Notes: generated from the letters alone by a model not told the origin. A DNA stretch of 43,953 nucleotides from Nostoc linckia FACHB-104 (GCF_014696615.1 NZ_JACJQJ010000070.1:1-43953); one strand, 5' to 3'. Numbered from the stretch's first letter, positions 16,498 to 26,800 are shown. Numbers and translations: made by a program.

Positions 16498-19194
16498 TCA
16501 AATCATCAACTGAAAGAACAAAGCGGTAAAACCCAACATCAGTAATAGATGGGGAATGTTGTGCAATAGCGATCGCTTGGTAATCTGCAGCAGGGGATAA
16601 GGACTGAACAACATCGCTGAAATCAGGGTGACACCTTGCAAGAATTGAGCTACATCTAAACTCCAGGTGAGCGTAGGTAAGCTTGCGCCACTGTAGCCCA
16701 GGGTTTGGGCGACAACTGGCAGAATCTGCCCTGCTTCCGTGACAGCACCGGGAATGTAATGCGTCAGATTGGCTGCTAGGGTTAAGGGGAGGTAAGCATA
16801 GATGACGGTGAGATAATCTGGATGCTGAGAATCGAAAAAGCGAGCGATCGCATGAGTCAAATAAGTTAAAACGGCGGGAATGCTCAAGAGAACGAGGGCT
16901 ATGGGAATGCTGCTCAATAAATGCTCGGCATCGACAACAACAGTGTCAAAGCCCAACCATGCCAAAATCTGATGAGCATGATGCATAAAGACACCGCCCA
17001 ATAACAGCAGCAACAGAGCCACTTCTGCCCACAATCCTGTGTGATTTTCTAGCAAATCCGCAGCCGGGAACCGCAAATTGAATTGTGCTGAGCGATTGGG
17101 ACAACCTTTGAGACAGGTCATACAAAACGTACAGTCCCGGTTATCCTGCAATTGCGCTGGATGTAAATATAGCGGACATCCCCCCGTTGCTTGTCCTTCG
17201 GTTGGTAAGGCTTCAGCGAAGGTAATTGTGGTTGGGCCTGTACCTTTATAGCAGCCAAAAGTTTTGCATTGACTACCACAAAGTTGTTGAGCCGATCGCA
17301 ATTCGACTATCGCTAGTTTGGCAAATAAGCCGTTCATCCCACCAATAGGGCAAAGATAGCGACACCATAAGCGCCGTTCGTAAATCAAGCTGAAAATTAC
17401 GGCTCCGGCTGTGATGGTCAACAGCAAGCAAGCGGATAGATAAGCATGGTGCGGTAAATCCCAGAGTTTTTCCCACAGGTAAATGGCGACAAAGCCACTA
17501 AATACAATCCAACTTCCCCAACGGTTTAACCATTTGGTATTCCAGGTAAGTTGTTGGCGGGGAAATAACCACAGAGAAATTCGCCTGATCCACTCTCCAG
17601 TAATCATAAATGGACAAACAGCGCACCACAACCGCCCCACAAAGGCAAATAGGAAGAGATAGCCAGGCCACCACCACGCCCAAAATAAATTCAGCGTGAT
17701 ACTGCTATCCCGGCCTTGAGGGCCAATGAAACCCAGCACTGTCACAGGTACAAAAATTGCCATCATGACTACCCAAATAGCTTTGGGATACCAATGACTC
17801 AGCAAAATTTGCCGTAACCAGGGTACGTGAGTTAACAAATCCAGGCGAAAGGAATTTTTGGTTGATTCCACCGACCACAATGCTTGTTCTGGGATGATCG
17901 AATGTCCCAGAGGTGTCATCATTACGGCTCGGTGTAATATCTCTGCTAGTTCTGTAATATTTCCTGGGTAATCATAGCTAATCAGACGACGCAGATCGGA
18001 TTGATCTAGCCTTAACAAAGGGCGATTCTGTTCCTGACAAAACTGCTTCAAGAAATAGCTGGCAAAATCGGGAATGTCTGCTTTACGTTGGGGTAGGGTA
18101 AAAAGTTTGATGGTAATGGCATCAACATCAGATAAATCTAGTTTGTTAGGCGATGCCAAAATCAGACGCACCTGGGATTCAATAGGGGGAGCCGGTTTAG
18201 TAACAGGATTAATTTTGCCCACAATGCCTTGATTTGGCAGGATTAATCCCTTTGTTATGTAGTGAATCAAGCGCGAGCGATCGCCCTGACTCAATACATG
18301 GACATTATCTAGTAGTAGAGTTCCCCGTTCTAAAAGTTCGAGAATACTTGATTGCTGACCTACCCTACCAAACAACACATCTGTATTTAGCCGCCCATCT
18401 TCAGATCTGACTAACTCAGCACAGTCTAGTTCGGCAAAGGGTTGGGATGCCAATTCGGAACGACCATGAATTAACCCAGCCACAAATGTTTTACCCGTAC
18501 CTGCTTGCGCTTGCAACACCACAGGCTTGAGATTAGCTGCGGCTTCATTGATCTGTTCTGTGAGTTTTTGTGTGGCTTTACTATTACCCAGAATGCTTTT
18601 GTTGCTGGGTAATGGCTGGATGTATGGTTGTAAGCCTTGAATCCGTTCCTGTTCCTTAGCAATGCGAGTTGCGTACTCCAGCAAATCTTGAGAAAGTTGG
18701 GAGTGAACCAGCTTTTGAATCGCAGGGTATTTAGCAATCAGGTTGTAAAACTCTGCTTTGGGGAGAAACCAAATTTCGCTTTTGGCGAGAGCGATCGCAT
18801 TAGTTTGATAGGCTCCCTCAACTGCATTGGCAACCAGTGTATAACCAAACAAATCCCCTGGATGCCGATAGCGAATCAGCGATTGTCCCAGTAGCGATTG
18901 CCGGAAAATCTCCACCTTGCCCGATTTCAACAGGTATAGACCAATGGGGGTTTGTCCTTCTTGGTAAATCAGCGTTTGGGGTTCTACACAAAAGCAATGA
19001 AAAGACTCAGCGATCGCTTGCAGTGTTTCTGATGACAATTGTCCCCACACCTGATGCACGCTGAGGCAATCCCAACAATATTCCACCGCCTTGTCATCGA
19101 AAGTGACCTTATTCAAGGCATCCACAATCAACGGCAATGGTTGCTGAGTTAGGCTTTCCTGAATGGAAGAATCAATATATTGATTTAGGTACAA
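16498..19194 (-). CDS. CNBD / AAA+ / NosR-like iron-sulfur membrane fusion
   Basis: An 898-aa protein with three parts. Residues 45-170: a cAMP/Fnr-type cyclic-nucleotide-binding domain (LYLLKSGKVEIFRQ, RHPGDLFGYTLV). Residues 195-440: an AAA+ domain like that of sigma-54 activators, with Walker A QAGTGKT (about 228-236) but DN instead of DE in the Walker B (LLLDNVHVL, about 290) and no GAFTGA loop. Residues 460-898: six or more membrane helices with NosR/NapH/CcoG-type cysteine sets: WCAVCP (about 522), WCRYLCP (about 607), CGSQCKTFGC (about 636) and a ferredoxin-like CTFCMTCLKGCP (about 688). No DNA-binding HTH is seen. Probably a membrane redox/electron-transfer protein gated by a ligand; the role is unknown. 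Confidence 0.85.
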   Translation of the reverse strand: MYLNQYIDSSIQESLTQQPLPLIVDALNKVTFDDKAVEYCWDCLSVHQVWGQLSSETLQAIAESFHCFCVEPQTLIYQEGQTPIGLYLLKSGKVEIFRQSLLGQSLIRYRHPGDLFGYTLVANAVEGAYQTNAIALAKSEIWFLPKAEFYNLIAKYPAIQKLVHSQLSQDLLEYATRIAKEQERIQGLQPYIQPLPSNKSILGNSKATQKLTEQINEAAANLKPVVLQAQAGTGKTFVAGLIHGRSELASQPFAELDCAELVRSEDGRLNTDVLFGRVGQQSSILELLERGTLLLDNVHVLSQGDRSRLIHYITKGLILPNQGIVGKINPVTKPAPPIESQVRLILASPNKLDLSDVDAITIKLFTLPQRKADIPDFASYFLKQFCQEQNRPLLRLDQSDLRRLISYDYPGNITELAEILHRAVMMTPLGHSIIPEQALWSVESTKNSFRLDLLTHVPWLRQILLSHWYPKAIWVVMMAIFVPVTVLGFIGPQGRDSSITLNLFWAWWWPGYLFLFAFVGRLWCAVCPFMITGEWIRRISLWLFPRQQLTWNTKWLNRWGSWIVFSGFVAIYLWEKLWDLPHHAYLSACLLLTITAGAVIFSLIYERRLWCRYLCPIGGMNGLFAKLAIVELRSAQQLCGSQCKTFGCYKGTGPTTITFAEALPTEGQATGGCPLYLHPAQLQDNRDCTFCMTCLKGCPNRSAQFNLRFPAADLLENHTGLWAEVALLLLLLGGVFMHHAHQILAWLGFDTVVVDAEHLLSSIPIALVLLSIPAVLTYLTHAIARFFDSQHPDYLTVIYAYLPLTLAANLTHYIPGAVTEAGQILPVVAQTLGYSGASLPTLTWSLDVAQFLQGVTLISAMLFSPYPLLQITKRSLLHNIPHLLLMLGFTALFFQLMI

Positions 19195-19591
19195 TTTGAT
19201 ACCTCAAATTCTCAATTAATAAGTTAATTCTGTATAGAGCGCATTTAGGTTGAGTTGGAATCGGAGAAGTTTTTTTGGCAAAGGCTTTTAAGATTGTGTT
19301 TAACTTCTTGTATGTTCATTTGTAACCTGTGTTCTCAATATTTACCTCACAATTGCTGAGGATGTCACAGAGTTAAAAAGTAACTATTTGTAAGTCAGTG
19401 TACTGAGAAGATATTCTCCGTTAGGGTAGGGAAATTTCTGCGCGCTTCAAACTTTCGATAAAATAAAAAAAACACACCATCCCTCTGTTAGTTAAACAGC
19501 AAGCATTTTATACACCGATAAATAAAGAGATTTAGTGTAATGTAAAGGCGATCTGAGCGATCGCCTTTGAGTTGTGAAAGCGAGTTTTATT
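19195..19591. other. divergent promoter region
   Basis: This 397-bp gap separates two divergent genes, the 898-aa fusion and the carotenoid oxygenase, and must carry both promoters. A perfect hairpin (19544-19568) lies just before the oxygenase start. No clear NtcA site (GTA-N8-TAC) or small ORF was noticed. Confidence 0.5.
19544..19568 (+). promoter_or_regulatory. leader hairpin before carotenoid oxygenase
   Basis: AAAGGCGATC (19544-19553) and GATCGCCTTT (19559-19568) form a perfect 10-bp stem with a 5-nt loop, 24 nt before the ATG at 19592 and touching the alternative GTG start (19574). It could mask or present the ribosome site. It includes a HIP1-type octamer, so chance is also possible. 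Confidence 0.45.
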
Positions 19592-21025
19592 ATGCAGACA
19601 ATAGAAAAAGAGTCAACAAAAAAAGCTTGGGCAAATGCGATCGCCCAACCTGGGGTAGAATTTCCGCGTACCGAATTAGCAATTCTGGCTGGCAATATTC
19701 CTGAAGGCTTACGTGGCACACTTTACCGTAATGGCCCTGCAAGGCTAGAACGTGGTGGTATGCATATGGGACATTGGTTTGATGGCGATGGGGCAATTTT
19801 GGCTGTAAATTTTACCGATGCTGGAGCCACAGGAGTTTATCGCTACGTGCAAACCGCAGGTTATCAACATGAAACTGTCGCAGGTAAGCTGCTGTATGGT
19901 AACTATGGTATGACTGCACCTGGGCCAATTTGGAATCAATGGCGCAGACCGATCAAAAATGTCGCCAATACCTCAGTTTTGGCGTTACCTGATAAACTTC
20001 TGGCGCTTTGGGAAGGTGATAATCCATATAGCCTCGACCTTCAAAGCTTAGAAACTCAAGGCTTAGATAATTTAGGCGATTTGGATAAAGGATTGGCTTA
20101 TTCTGCTCATCCCAAAGTTGATTACCAAACAAAAGAGATTTTTAACTTTGGTGTTAGTCCTGGGCCAAATGCCACACTTAATATTTTTAAAAGCGACTCT
20201 ACTGGCAAAATTATCCAAAAAGCCAAGATTACGTTAGAAGGTACACCTTTAATTCATGATTTTGTCTTAGCAGGGCAGTATCTTGTATTTTTTGCCCCAT
20301 CTGTGCGTTTAAATATGTGGTCTATCCTGCTTGGGACTAGCACATATAGCGATTCTCTCAAATGGCAGCCAGAAGTGGGAACTCAGGTTTTGGTGATTGA
20401 CCGAGAAAACTTATCTTTGGTAAGCCGGGGAGAAACCGAACCTTGGTTTCAATGGCATTTTGCTAATGGTTATGTGGATGCTAGCGGTACAGTAATTGTT
20501 GACATTGCCCGCTATCAAGATTTTCAAACTAACCAATATCTTAAGGAAGTAGCTACAGGAGAAACTCACACTGCTGCTAAGAGTACCTTAACGCGAGTTC
20601 ATCTGCGTCCCGACACAGGTAAAGTGACAGCAATTCAAGAAATGATAGACAGATTTTGTGAATTTCCTAGCGTACCTCAGCAGCATGTCGGACAAGGTTC
20701 GCGCTACACCTATATGTCTTCATTCCGCCCAGAATCAGATATTAGCCGAGAAATATTAAATGCGATCGCTCGTTTCGATCATCAAACAGAAACCTTTACC
20801 GAAGCGGATTTAGGCGAAAATCGCTATTGTTCAGAACCGATTCACGTTCAAGACGCTCAAAATCAAGCGCAAAGCTGGCTTTTAACCGTTGTTTATGATG
20901 GTAATAGCCATAGTAGCGAAGTTTGGGTATTTGATAGCGATCGCCTAAATGAAACACCCGTGTGCAAACTTGCATTACCTAGTGTTATTCCCCCAGGTTT
21001 TCATGGTACTTGGAAGCAAGAGTGA
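19592..21025 (+). CDS. carotenoid cleavage oxygenase (RPE65/CCD family)
   Basis: A non-haem iron dioxygenase that cleaves carotenoids or apocarotenoids, e.g. to retinal. The four iron-binding histidines are present: His173 (SAHPK), His222 (LIHDF), His289 (QWHFANGY) and His471 (GFHGTW), the last in the family's C-terminal end. GTLYRNGPARLERGG near the N terminus and DGDGAI are typical. At 477 aa it is close to Synechocystis Diox1/ACO and the Nostoc NSC enzymes; which substrate is cut cannot be told. A GTG at 19574 gives six more residues; the ATG at 19592 is preferred. It is divergent from the CNBD-AAA-NosR fusion and ends in repeat-like DNA. Confidence 0.93.
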   Translation: MQTIEKESTKKAWANAIAQPGVEFPRTELAILAGNIPEGLRGTLYRNGPARLERGGMHMGHWFDGDGAILAVNFTDAGATGVYRYVQTAGYQHETVAGKLLYGNYGMTAPGPIWNQWRRPIKNVANTSVLALPDKLLALWEGDNPYSLDLQSLETQGLDNLGDLDKGLAYSAHPKVDYQTKEIFNFGVSPGPNATLNIFKSDSTGKIIQKAKITLEGTPLIHDFVLAGQYLVFFAPSVRLNMWSILLGTSTYSDSLKWQPEVGTQVLVIDRENLSLVSRGETEPWFQWHFANGYVDASGTVIVDIARYQDFQTNQYLKEVATGETHTAAKSTLTRVHLRPDTGKVTAIQEMIDRFCEFPSVPQQHVGQGSRYTYMSSFRPESDISREILNAIARFDHQTETFTEADLGENRYCSEPIHVQDAQNQAQSWLLTVVYDGNSHSSEVWVFDSDRLNETPVCKLALPSVIPPGFHGTWKQE

Positions 21026-21062
21026 ATGTTGGGGATTGGGTAATAGGTAATTAGTTCATGTA

Positions 21063-21091
21063 GGATGCGTTACGCTATCGCTAACGCATCC
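21063..21091. repeat. GATGCGTTA hairpin, copy 2
   Basis: GGATGCGTTA/TAACGCATCC, a perfect 10-bp stem, between the 3' ends of two convergent genes (carotenoid oxygenase and RNA ligase). It may serve as a bidirectional 3'-end structure, though no T-run follows. Confidence 0.8.
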
Positions 21092-21133
21092 ATACCAACG
21101 CTAATTTTCTCTTTGTCATGTGGACGAAAGACT

Positions 21134-22210
21134 TTATAATTGTGCATCAACTAGCTGTTGTGATGCTTGATTGAGTTGCTCAATCATACTTTTCTGAATC
21201 GTAGGTTCTAAGGCACTGAAAATACTTGCATATTCTTCTTGGAAACTTTCTAAAACATCTCTCACTAATAATTCCACTAATTGTTGACGTTGTTTTGTAT
21301 TGTTAGCAGCAACTCTACCAAATTTAGAAATAACATTGTTCAATCTTGTAGGTGTGACTAACGCCAGCATTTCTTGACTTAATTCTTCTTCAAGGCTTAC
21401 CTGATGTTGTAGTATGGGCTGTTGTGCAACAGTCCATTTTTGTGCTTGGTGAAATCGGTTATCTTCAGCAAACTCCGGAATTTTCTGCTTAATAATCGGA
21501 CGTGTTTTCTGTTTACCAGTCTCTACATAAATAGAATGGAGAGGTTTAATTACAACTCCTTCAGCTTTATTAGTAAAGGGTAATTTAGGTAAACCTAAAA
21601 TTGCCGGAATTGTAGATTCAAACTCGATGTTATATGCTAATGCATCATGATATTTACCGATAAATAACGGTGCAGATGCCATCATGCCAACTTGTTGAAA
21701 TAGTTTGAAGGCTATTTCATAATCTAAATAGTATGTTTCTGCCGCTATATCACCCTGCACCACTACAATATCAAAAGCAGAGTATTCTATTTTTGGTGAG
21801 TAATAAACACCAGTTTGCACAGCCTGCACATGGCTGATAGCCGGGACATCAGGATGGGGATACTCACCACCAAATAATTCTCCATAGATATATATTTTTT
21901 GCAACTGAGTGTCAGATTGCAAAATTCTAAAAATTTCCTGCGCTTGGGACATTAATTTAGGTTGTAAAGATTGATAACCAAAAAAATCTTCCCCTGGCTG
22001 CAAGAACTCCTTTCTTTTGGCAAAGCGTACCTCAAAACCATCAGTACATATCCCAAAGTTCGCACCATGAATTTTCTCCGTTACCACCCAATCTGTTTTG
22101 TTAAACAGGCGATAGTCGGATTCTGTCAAACCCAATTTATTGAAGTTTTCCGGAATTTTCTCATAACTGAGATAAGTCCAGTCTGTGATGTTGCTATCCA
22201 CTGTATTCAT
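21134..22210 (-). CDS. Rnl2-type RNA ligase
   Basis: An ATP-dependent RNA ligase of the T4 Rnl2 (nick-sealing) branch. All nucleotidyltransferase motifs are present in order: motif I EKIHGANF with the AMP-accepting Lys46; FAKRKEFLQPGEDFFGY (63-79), closely like T4 Rnl2; motif III YGELFGG (109-115); motif IIIa YSAFDIVV (143-150); motif IV EGVVIKP (217-223); motif V IIKQKIPEF (239-247). A helical C-terminal domain (about 250-358) is present, as in T4 Rnl2 (334 aa). The partner and RNA target are unknown; the neighbours are a carotenoid oxygenase and a BMP-binding protein, on separate transcripts. It starts at the ATG at 22210. Confidence 0.87.
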   Translation of the reverse strand: MNTVDSNITDWTYLSYEKIPENFNKLGLTESDYRLFNKTDWVVTEKIHGANFGICTDGFEVRFAKRKEFLQPGEDFFGYQSLQPKLMSQAQEIFRILQSDTQLQKIYIYGELFGGEYPHPDVPAISHVQAVQTGVYYSPKIEYSAFDIVVVQGDIAAETYYLDYEIAFKLFQQVGMMASAPLFIGKYHDALAYNIEFESTIPAILGLPKLPFTNKAEGVVIKPLHSIYVETGKQKTRPIIKQKIPEFAEDNRFHQAQKWTVAQQPILQHQVSLEEELSQEMLALVTPTRLNNVISKFGRVAANNTKQRQQLVELLVRDVLESFQEEYASIFSALEPTIQKSMIEQLNQASQQLVDAQL

Positions 22211-22280
22211 AAATAGTAAAACTACGCTTATAATTTTTGTAATATAATTGTAGTATAAAAATTAAGTAACAAACAGGTAG

Positions 22281-22301
22281 GGGCACAGAACTGCTGTGCC
22301 C
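22281..22301. repeat. GGGCACAG hairpin
   Basis: GGGCACAG (22281-22288) and CTGTGCCC (22294-22301) form a perfect 8-bp stem in the gap between the BMP-binding-protein gene and the RNA ligase gene. Confidence 0.6.
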
Positions 22302-22390
22302 TCATGAATAGTTCATGTTGCGCCAACATTATTTAAATTGGTCTGAAATGCTGGAATTATGCAGGCTATCAAGATAAATCAGAAATACAA

Positions 22391-22410
22391 TGATACCCTT
22401 TGGGGTATCA
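22391..22410 (-). terminator. 3' hairpin of BMP-binding protein gene
   Basis: TGATACCC/GGGTATCA, a perfect 8-bp stem with a 4-nt loop, 11 bp beyond the stop codon at 22422. The exit side on the minus strand reads TTGTATTTCT, so the T-tract is interrupted; probable but weak terminator. Confidence 0.55.
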
Positions 22411-22421
22411 AATACTGCAAT

Positions 22422-23483
22422 TTAAACAGCGGCTTTTTTCACACAGCGCGTATCTTTTCCGCCTTCTTTGCAAGCTTCAAAGATAATTTTTTGAGCCACA
22501 ATATTTTGCTTTGCACTCAAAGCTTTTTGCTGAATTGCTGACGGTACTGCTGCCCCAAATTTACCTAAAAATAAGATATCTGGTCTCTCTAAACCAATTG
22601 TATATATTTGTCCTTTTAATTGTTTTTGTTGCGCTAATTCTGCTATATAAGCTATTGCTAAATCTAAGCGTTTGACGGCGCTAGTTAAAACGGCTTTTGG
22701 TGCAACATCTAATTGATCATTTGTATTCCCAAAAGCGTATATTCCTTTTTCACTAGCTGTTTGTAACACTGCGGCTGAGGCATTATCTAACCATTGATAT
22801 ATCACATCAGTACCGGAAGAAATTAAAGCCAAAGTCGCTTCTTTCGCTTTAGCAACATCATTCCAATCTCCTGTAAAAGTAGAAGTAATTTGAATATTTG
22901 GTTTCACCGACTTTGCGCCTAATTCAAATCCCCTCAGTTCGCCTTCGGTAGCGGGAAACTTTTCGCCAGCAATGTAAGCTAATTTATTAGATTTAGTTAC
23001 CGAAGCGCCAATAATGCCACACAAATAGCTAGCTTGCAGATGATCTATTCGCAAAGAAGCAATATTATCTCCCTTGAGATTACCATTCACACCCACAAAA
23101 AATGTGTTGGGGAATTGTGTAGCAACTTGTTCTATTGCGGCATCAAATTGTCCGCCGTGGGCAAAAATGAGATTGTAGCCTTTACGGGCAAAATCAGTTA
23201 GGACTTCTGTTTGATCAGCTTGTGCTACTTTTTCTACATAAGCTGTTTCTGCACTCAGTTTTTGTTTTGCGAGGTTAACTCCCTCATAGCCAGATTGATT
23301 CCAAGCTTTATCGGTAATGATTCCTGGAAGTGCGATCGCTATTTTAAAACCTTCTGTAGCGCCTGTAGTCGCAACTGTGGGTGTGCTAGTTTGGTTGCTA
23401 CTGCAAGCTTTGAGGAAGAGGCTAGTAGTAAGTGCAGCTGAACCAAATAAGATAAATTCACGCCGATTAAAATTTGTTGTCAT
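22422..23483 (-). CDS. BMP family ABC substrate-binding lipoprotein
   Basis: The binding protein of a BMP/Med-type ABC importer; characterised relatives bind purine nucleosides. The N terminus has a twin-arginine-like start NRREFILFGSAALTTSLFLKAC, ending in a lipobox (LKAC), so it is an exported lipoprotein. The BMP pattern follows: FKIAIALPGIITDKAWNQSGYEG, IFAHGGQFDAAIEQVA, IAGEKFPATEGELRGFELGAKS, TFTGDWNDVAKAKEAT and YQWLDNASAAVLQTA. The ORF runs 24 codons further upstream, but the ATG at 23483 puts the RR motif at the correct distance, giving 353 aa. The matching ATPase is 9 kb away (32562-34058); no permease genes are in the window. Confidence 0.9.
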   Translation of the reverse strand: MTTNFNRREFILFGSAALTTSLFLKACSSNQTSTPTVATTGATEGFKIAIALPGIITDKAWNQSGYEGVNLAKQKLSAETAYVEKVAQADQTEVLTDFARKGYNLIFAHGGQFDAAIEQVATQFPNTFFVGVNGNLKGDNIASLRIDHLQASYLCGIIGASVTKSNKLAYIAGEKFPATEGELRGFELGAKSVKPNIQITSTFTGDWNDVAKAKEATLALISSGTDVIYQWLDNASAAVLQTASEKGIYAFGNTNDQLDVAPKAVLTSAVKRLDLAIAYIAELAQQKQLKGQIYTIGLERPDILFLGKFGAAVPSAIQQKALSAKQNIVAQKIIFEACKEGGKDTRCVKKAAV

Positions 23484-23837
23484 ACACTTTATTGAAAATA
23501 GGGGACAGAGAAAACCGATTTTCATGCTAGGTTGGATTGCGCTACGCTTAACCAAACCTACTTGTTTTGTTTAAAAACACTCTCTAGTGGCTAAATTTGA
23601 ATTTTGATTTATATTTTTGTTTTTAATACTTTATCTTAAGTTTTGTTGAACGCTCAAGTACCCTGACAACAAGGCATAAATAAAGCTACCATTTTAAATC
23701 CATCAAAACCTATATCATATACCTCTGTCTTTCATACTTTAGTCTTTATACTTCATCCTTGTTGTTAGCGAACATCTAGCTGATGGGAATACTTATTTGA
23801 GAAAGTAATACCAGCTTGTGCTACGAGGTAGGTTGAG
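23484..23837. other. divergent promoter region
   Basis: A 354-bp gap between the BMP-binding-protein gene (minus) and the giant kinase (plus). It contains degenerate TTCATAC-like heptamers (about 23730-23760) and no credible ORF. GAGGTAGG at 23825-23832 is the likely ribosome site of the kinase. Confidence 0.5.
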
Positions 23838-26800
23838 ATGACTAATGAAAATTTCACCCCGATTATTCCCGGATATCAAATTGTTTCTCAACTGTATGCG
23901 GGTTCTAGAACGAAGGTTTATCAAGCTATTCGAGAATCAGATTCACTTGCAGTCATCATGAAAATGTTGGCCGCTGAATATCCTAGTTTCTACGAATTAT
24001 TGCAATTTCGTAACCAATATACAATTAGCAAACATCTCAATATTCCTGGTATTATTCAACCACTATCACTAGCAACATATAGCAATGGTTATATTCTAGT
24101 GATGCCATATACAGGGGATATTTCTTTACAAGAATATATTAAAAATACTAATCTTTCTTTATTAGAATTTTTAACTATTGCAATTCAATTAACTAGTATT
24201 CTCCAAGAATTACATCACAACCGTGTCATTCATAAAGATATTAAGCCAGCAAATATTCTGATTCATCCCCAGACGAAACAAGTTCAACTGATTGATTTTA
24301 GTATTGCTTCTCTTTTACCGAAAGAAAGCCCAGAAATTAAAAATCCCAATGTCTTAGAAGGGACACTTGCTTATATTGCGCCCGAACAAACTGGGAGGAT
24401 GAACCGAGGTATAGACTACCGCAGTGATTATTATGCGCTGGGTGTGACATTTTATGAATTATTGAGTGGAGAATTACCATTCAATTGTGATGATGCGATG
24501 GAGTTAGTACATTGTCATCTGGCGAAAATTCCTCAGGAATTAGGGAACAGTAAAGAGATACCAAAAGTAATTTCTGATATTGTGATGAAATTGCTGGCGA
24601 AAAATGCTGAGGATAGATATCAAAGTGCTTTGGGATTAAAGCATGATTTAGAAACTTGTTTATATCAATTAAAAAATTATGGCGTGATTAGAGATTTTGA
24701 AATTGGTCAGCGGGATGTGTGCGATCGCTTCCTGATTCCGGAGAAATTATACGGGAGAGAAGCAGAAGTTAGCACTTTACTGCAAGCCTTTGAGCGCATC
24801 GCCAATGGTAATTCAGAAATGATGCTGGTGGCGGGCTTTTCGGGGATTGGGAAAACAGCTGTTGTGAATGAAGTTCATAAGCCGATTACCCGACAACAAG
24901 GCTATTTTATTAAAGGTAAATTTGACCAATTTAATCGTAATATTCCCTTCTCTGCTTTTGTGCAAGTCTTTCGCGATTTGATGGGGCAATTACTAGCAGA
25001 ATCTGATACTCAATTGCAAATTTGGAAAAATAAAATTATAGGAGCGTTGGGAGATAATGCCCAAGTAATTATTGAGGTAATTCCGGAATTAGAACGGATT
25101 ATTGGCGTACAACCACCTGCACCTGAATTATCAGGTACATCTGCACAAAATCGGTTTAATTTGCTCTTAGAAAAGTTCATTCAAGTTTTTACGACAGCAG
25201 AACATCCTTTAGTGATATTTTTAGATGATTTGCAATGGGCGGATTCCGCATCGCTAAAGTTGATTGAGTTGCTGATGGGTGAATCATCCACAGGGCATTT
25301 ATTATTAATTGGTGCTTACCGAGATAATGAAGTGTTTGCGGCCCATCCTTTGATGTTGACTTTAGATGCGATCGCCAAAGCCCAAGCTAAGGTAAATACT
25401 ATTACCTTAAAGCCCTTATCACAGCCAAGTTTGAATCAGTTAGTAGCTGATACTTTGCATTGTGCAGCAATATTGGCGCAACCATTAACAGAATTGATAT
25501 ATCAAAAAACTCAAGGAAATCCTTTTTTTGCCACCCAATTTTTGAAAGGATTACATCAAGATGGATTGATTACATTTGATTCCCAAACTAGATATTGGCA
25601 ATGTGATATTACTCAGGTAAGCGCTGCGGCATTAACAGATGATGTAGTCCAGTTTATGGCGCAGCAATTGCAAAAACTGCCAGTTGAGACACAGGAAGTA
25701 TTAAAACTAGCGGCTTGTATTGGTAATCAGTTTGATTTGGGGACATTAGCAATTGTCTGCGAACAATCAGAAACTACAGCTGCTACTGCTTTATGGAAGG
25801 CTTTACAGTTAGGGTTAATTTTGCCCCAAAGCGAAGTTTATAAATTTTATTTGAGTGGCGATCGCGCAGATGTAGATACTACAAATAATGAAAATGCTAC
25901 CTATCGATTTCTACATGATCGCGTTCAACAAGCGGCTTATTCTCTAATTCCTACTGACCAAAAACAAACTACTCATCTCACAATTGGGCAACTGTTACTT
26001 AAACATACATCATCAACAGAAATTGCCGAAAAAATCTTTGATATAGTTAATCAATTCAAATTAGGTATAGATTTAATTACTGATGGCCAAGAGCAAATAA
26101 AATTAGCTGAATTAGCTTTAATTGCTGGACGCAGAGCTAAACACGCCACAGCTTATGCCGCAGCAGTAGACTATTACAGTATAGCGAGAACATTGTTAGC
26201 AAATCACAATTGGCAAGAATTTTATGAATTAATGCTAGCAGTGTATACAGAAGCAGTGGAAGCAGCTTATCTCAATACTGATTTTGAGCAGATGGAACAA
26301 TTAGCGGAAATTGTTCTTAAATACATCACCAATATTTTAGATAGCATACCTATTTATGAAACCAAAATTTTAGCTTGTGTTGCCAAGAATCACCTGCGGT
26401 TAGGATTAGATATAGCTTTGGTTGTGCTTCATGATTTGGGTATAGATATTCCTGCCTACCCCACACCAGAAGATATCGGTAAATCCCTAGGGGAAACTCA
26501 TCAGATATTAGCAGGAAAAGACCCCTTAGAATTAATCGATTTACCTTTAATGACAGATGCGCGCGCCAAAGCAGCAATTCGCATTTTGTCGAGTATGTTT
26601 GGTTCTGCTTATAATGGTTGTCCCGAAATGTTACCCCTGATTATCGGGCAGCAGGTTAACTTATCAATTGCATATGGCAATACCAACTTATCTGCTTTTG
26701 CTTATGCCAGTTATGGTTTAATTCTCTGTGCTTTTGTTGGTGCTGTAGAAACAAGTTATCAATTTGGGCAACTGGCGTTAAATTTAATGGAAAAATTCTC

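Noticed and set aside
16498-19194. Reading the 898-aa protein as a sigma-54-dependent transcription activator
   Set aside because: No GAFTGA loop, no Walker B acid, no DNA-binding domain; the C-terminal half is a membrane iron-sulfur module.
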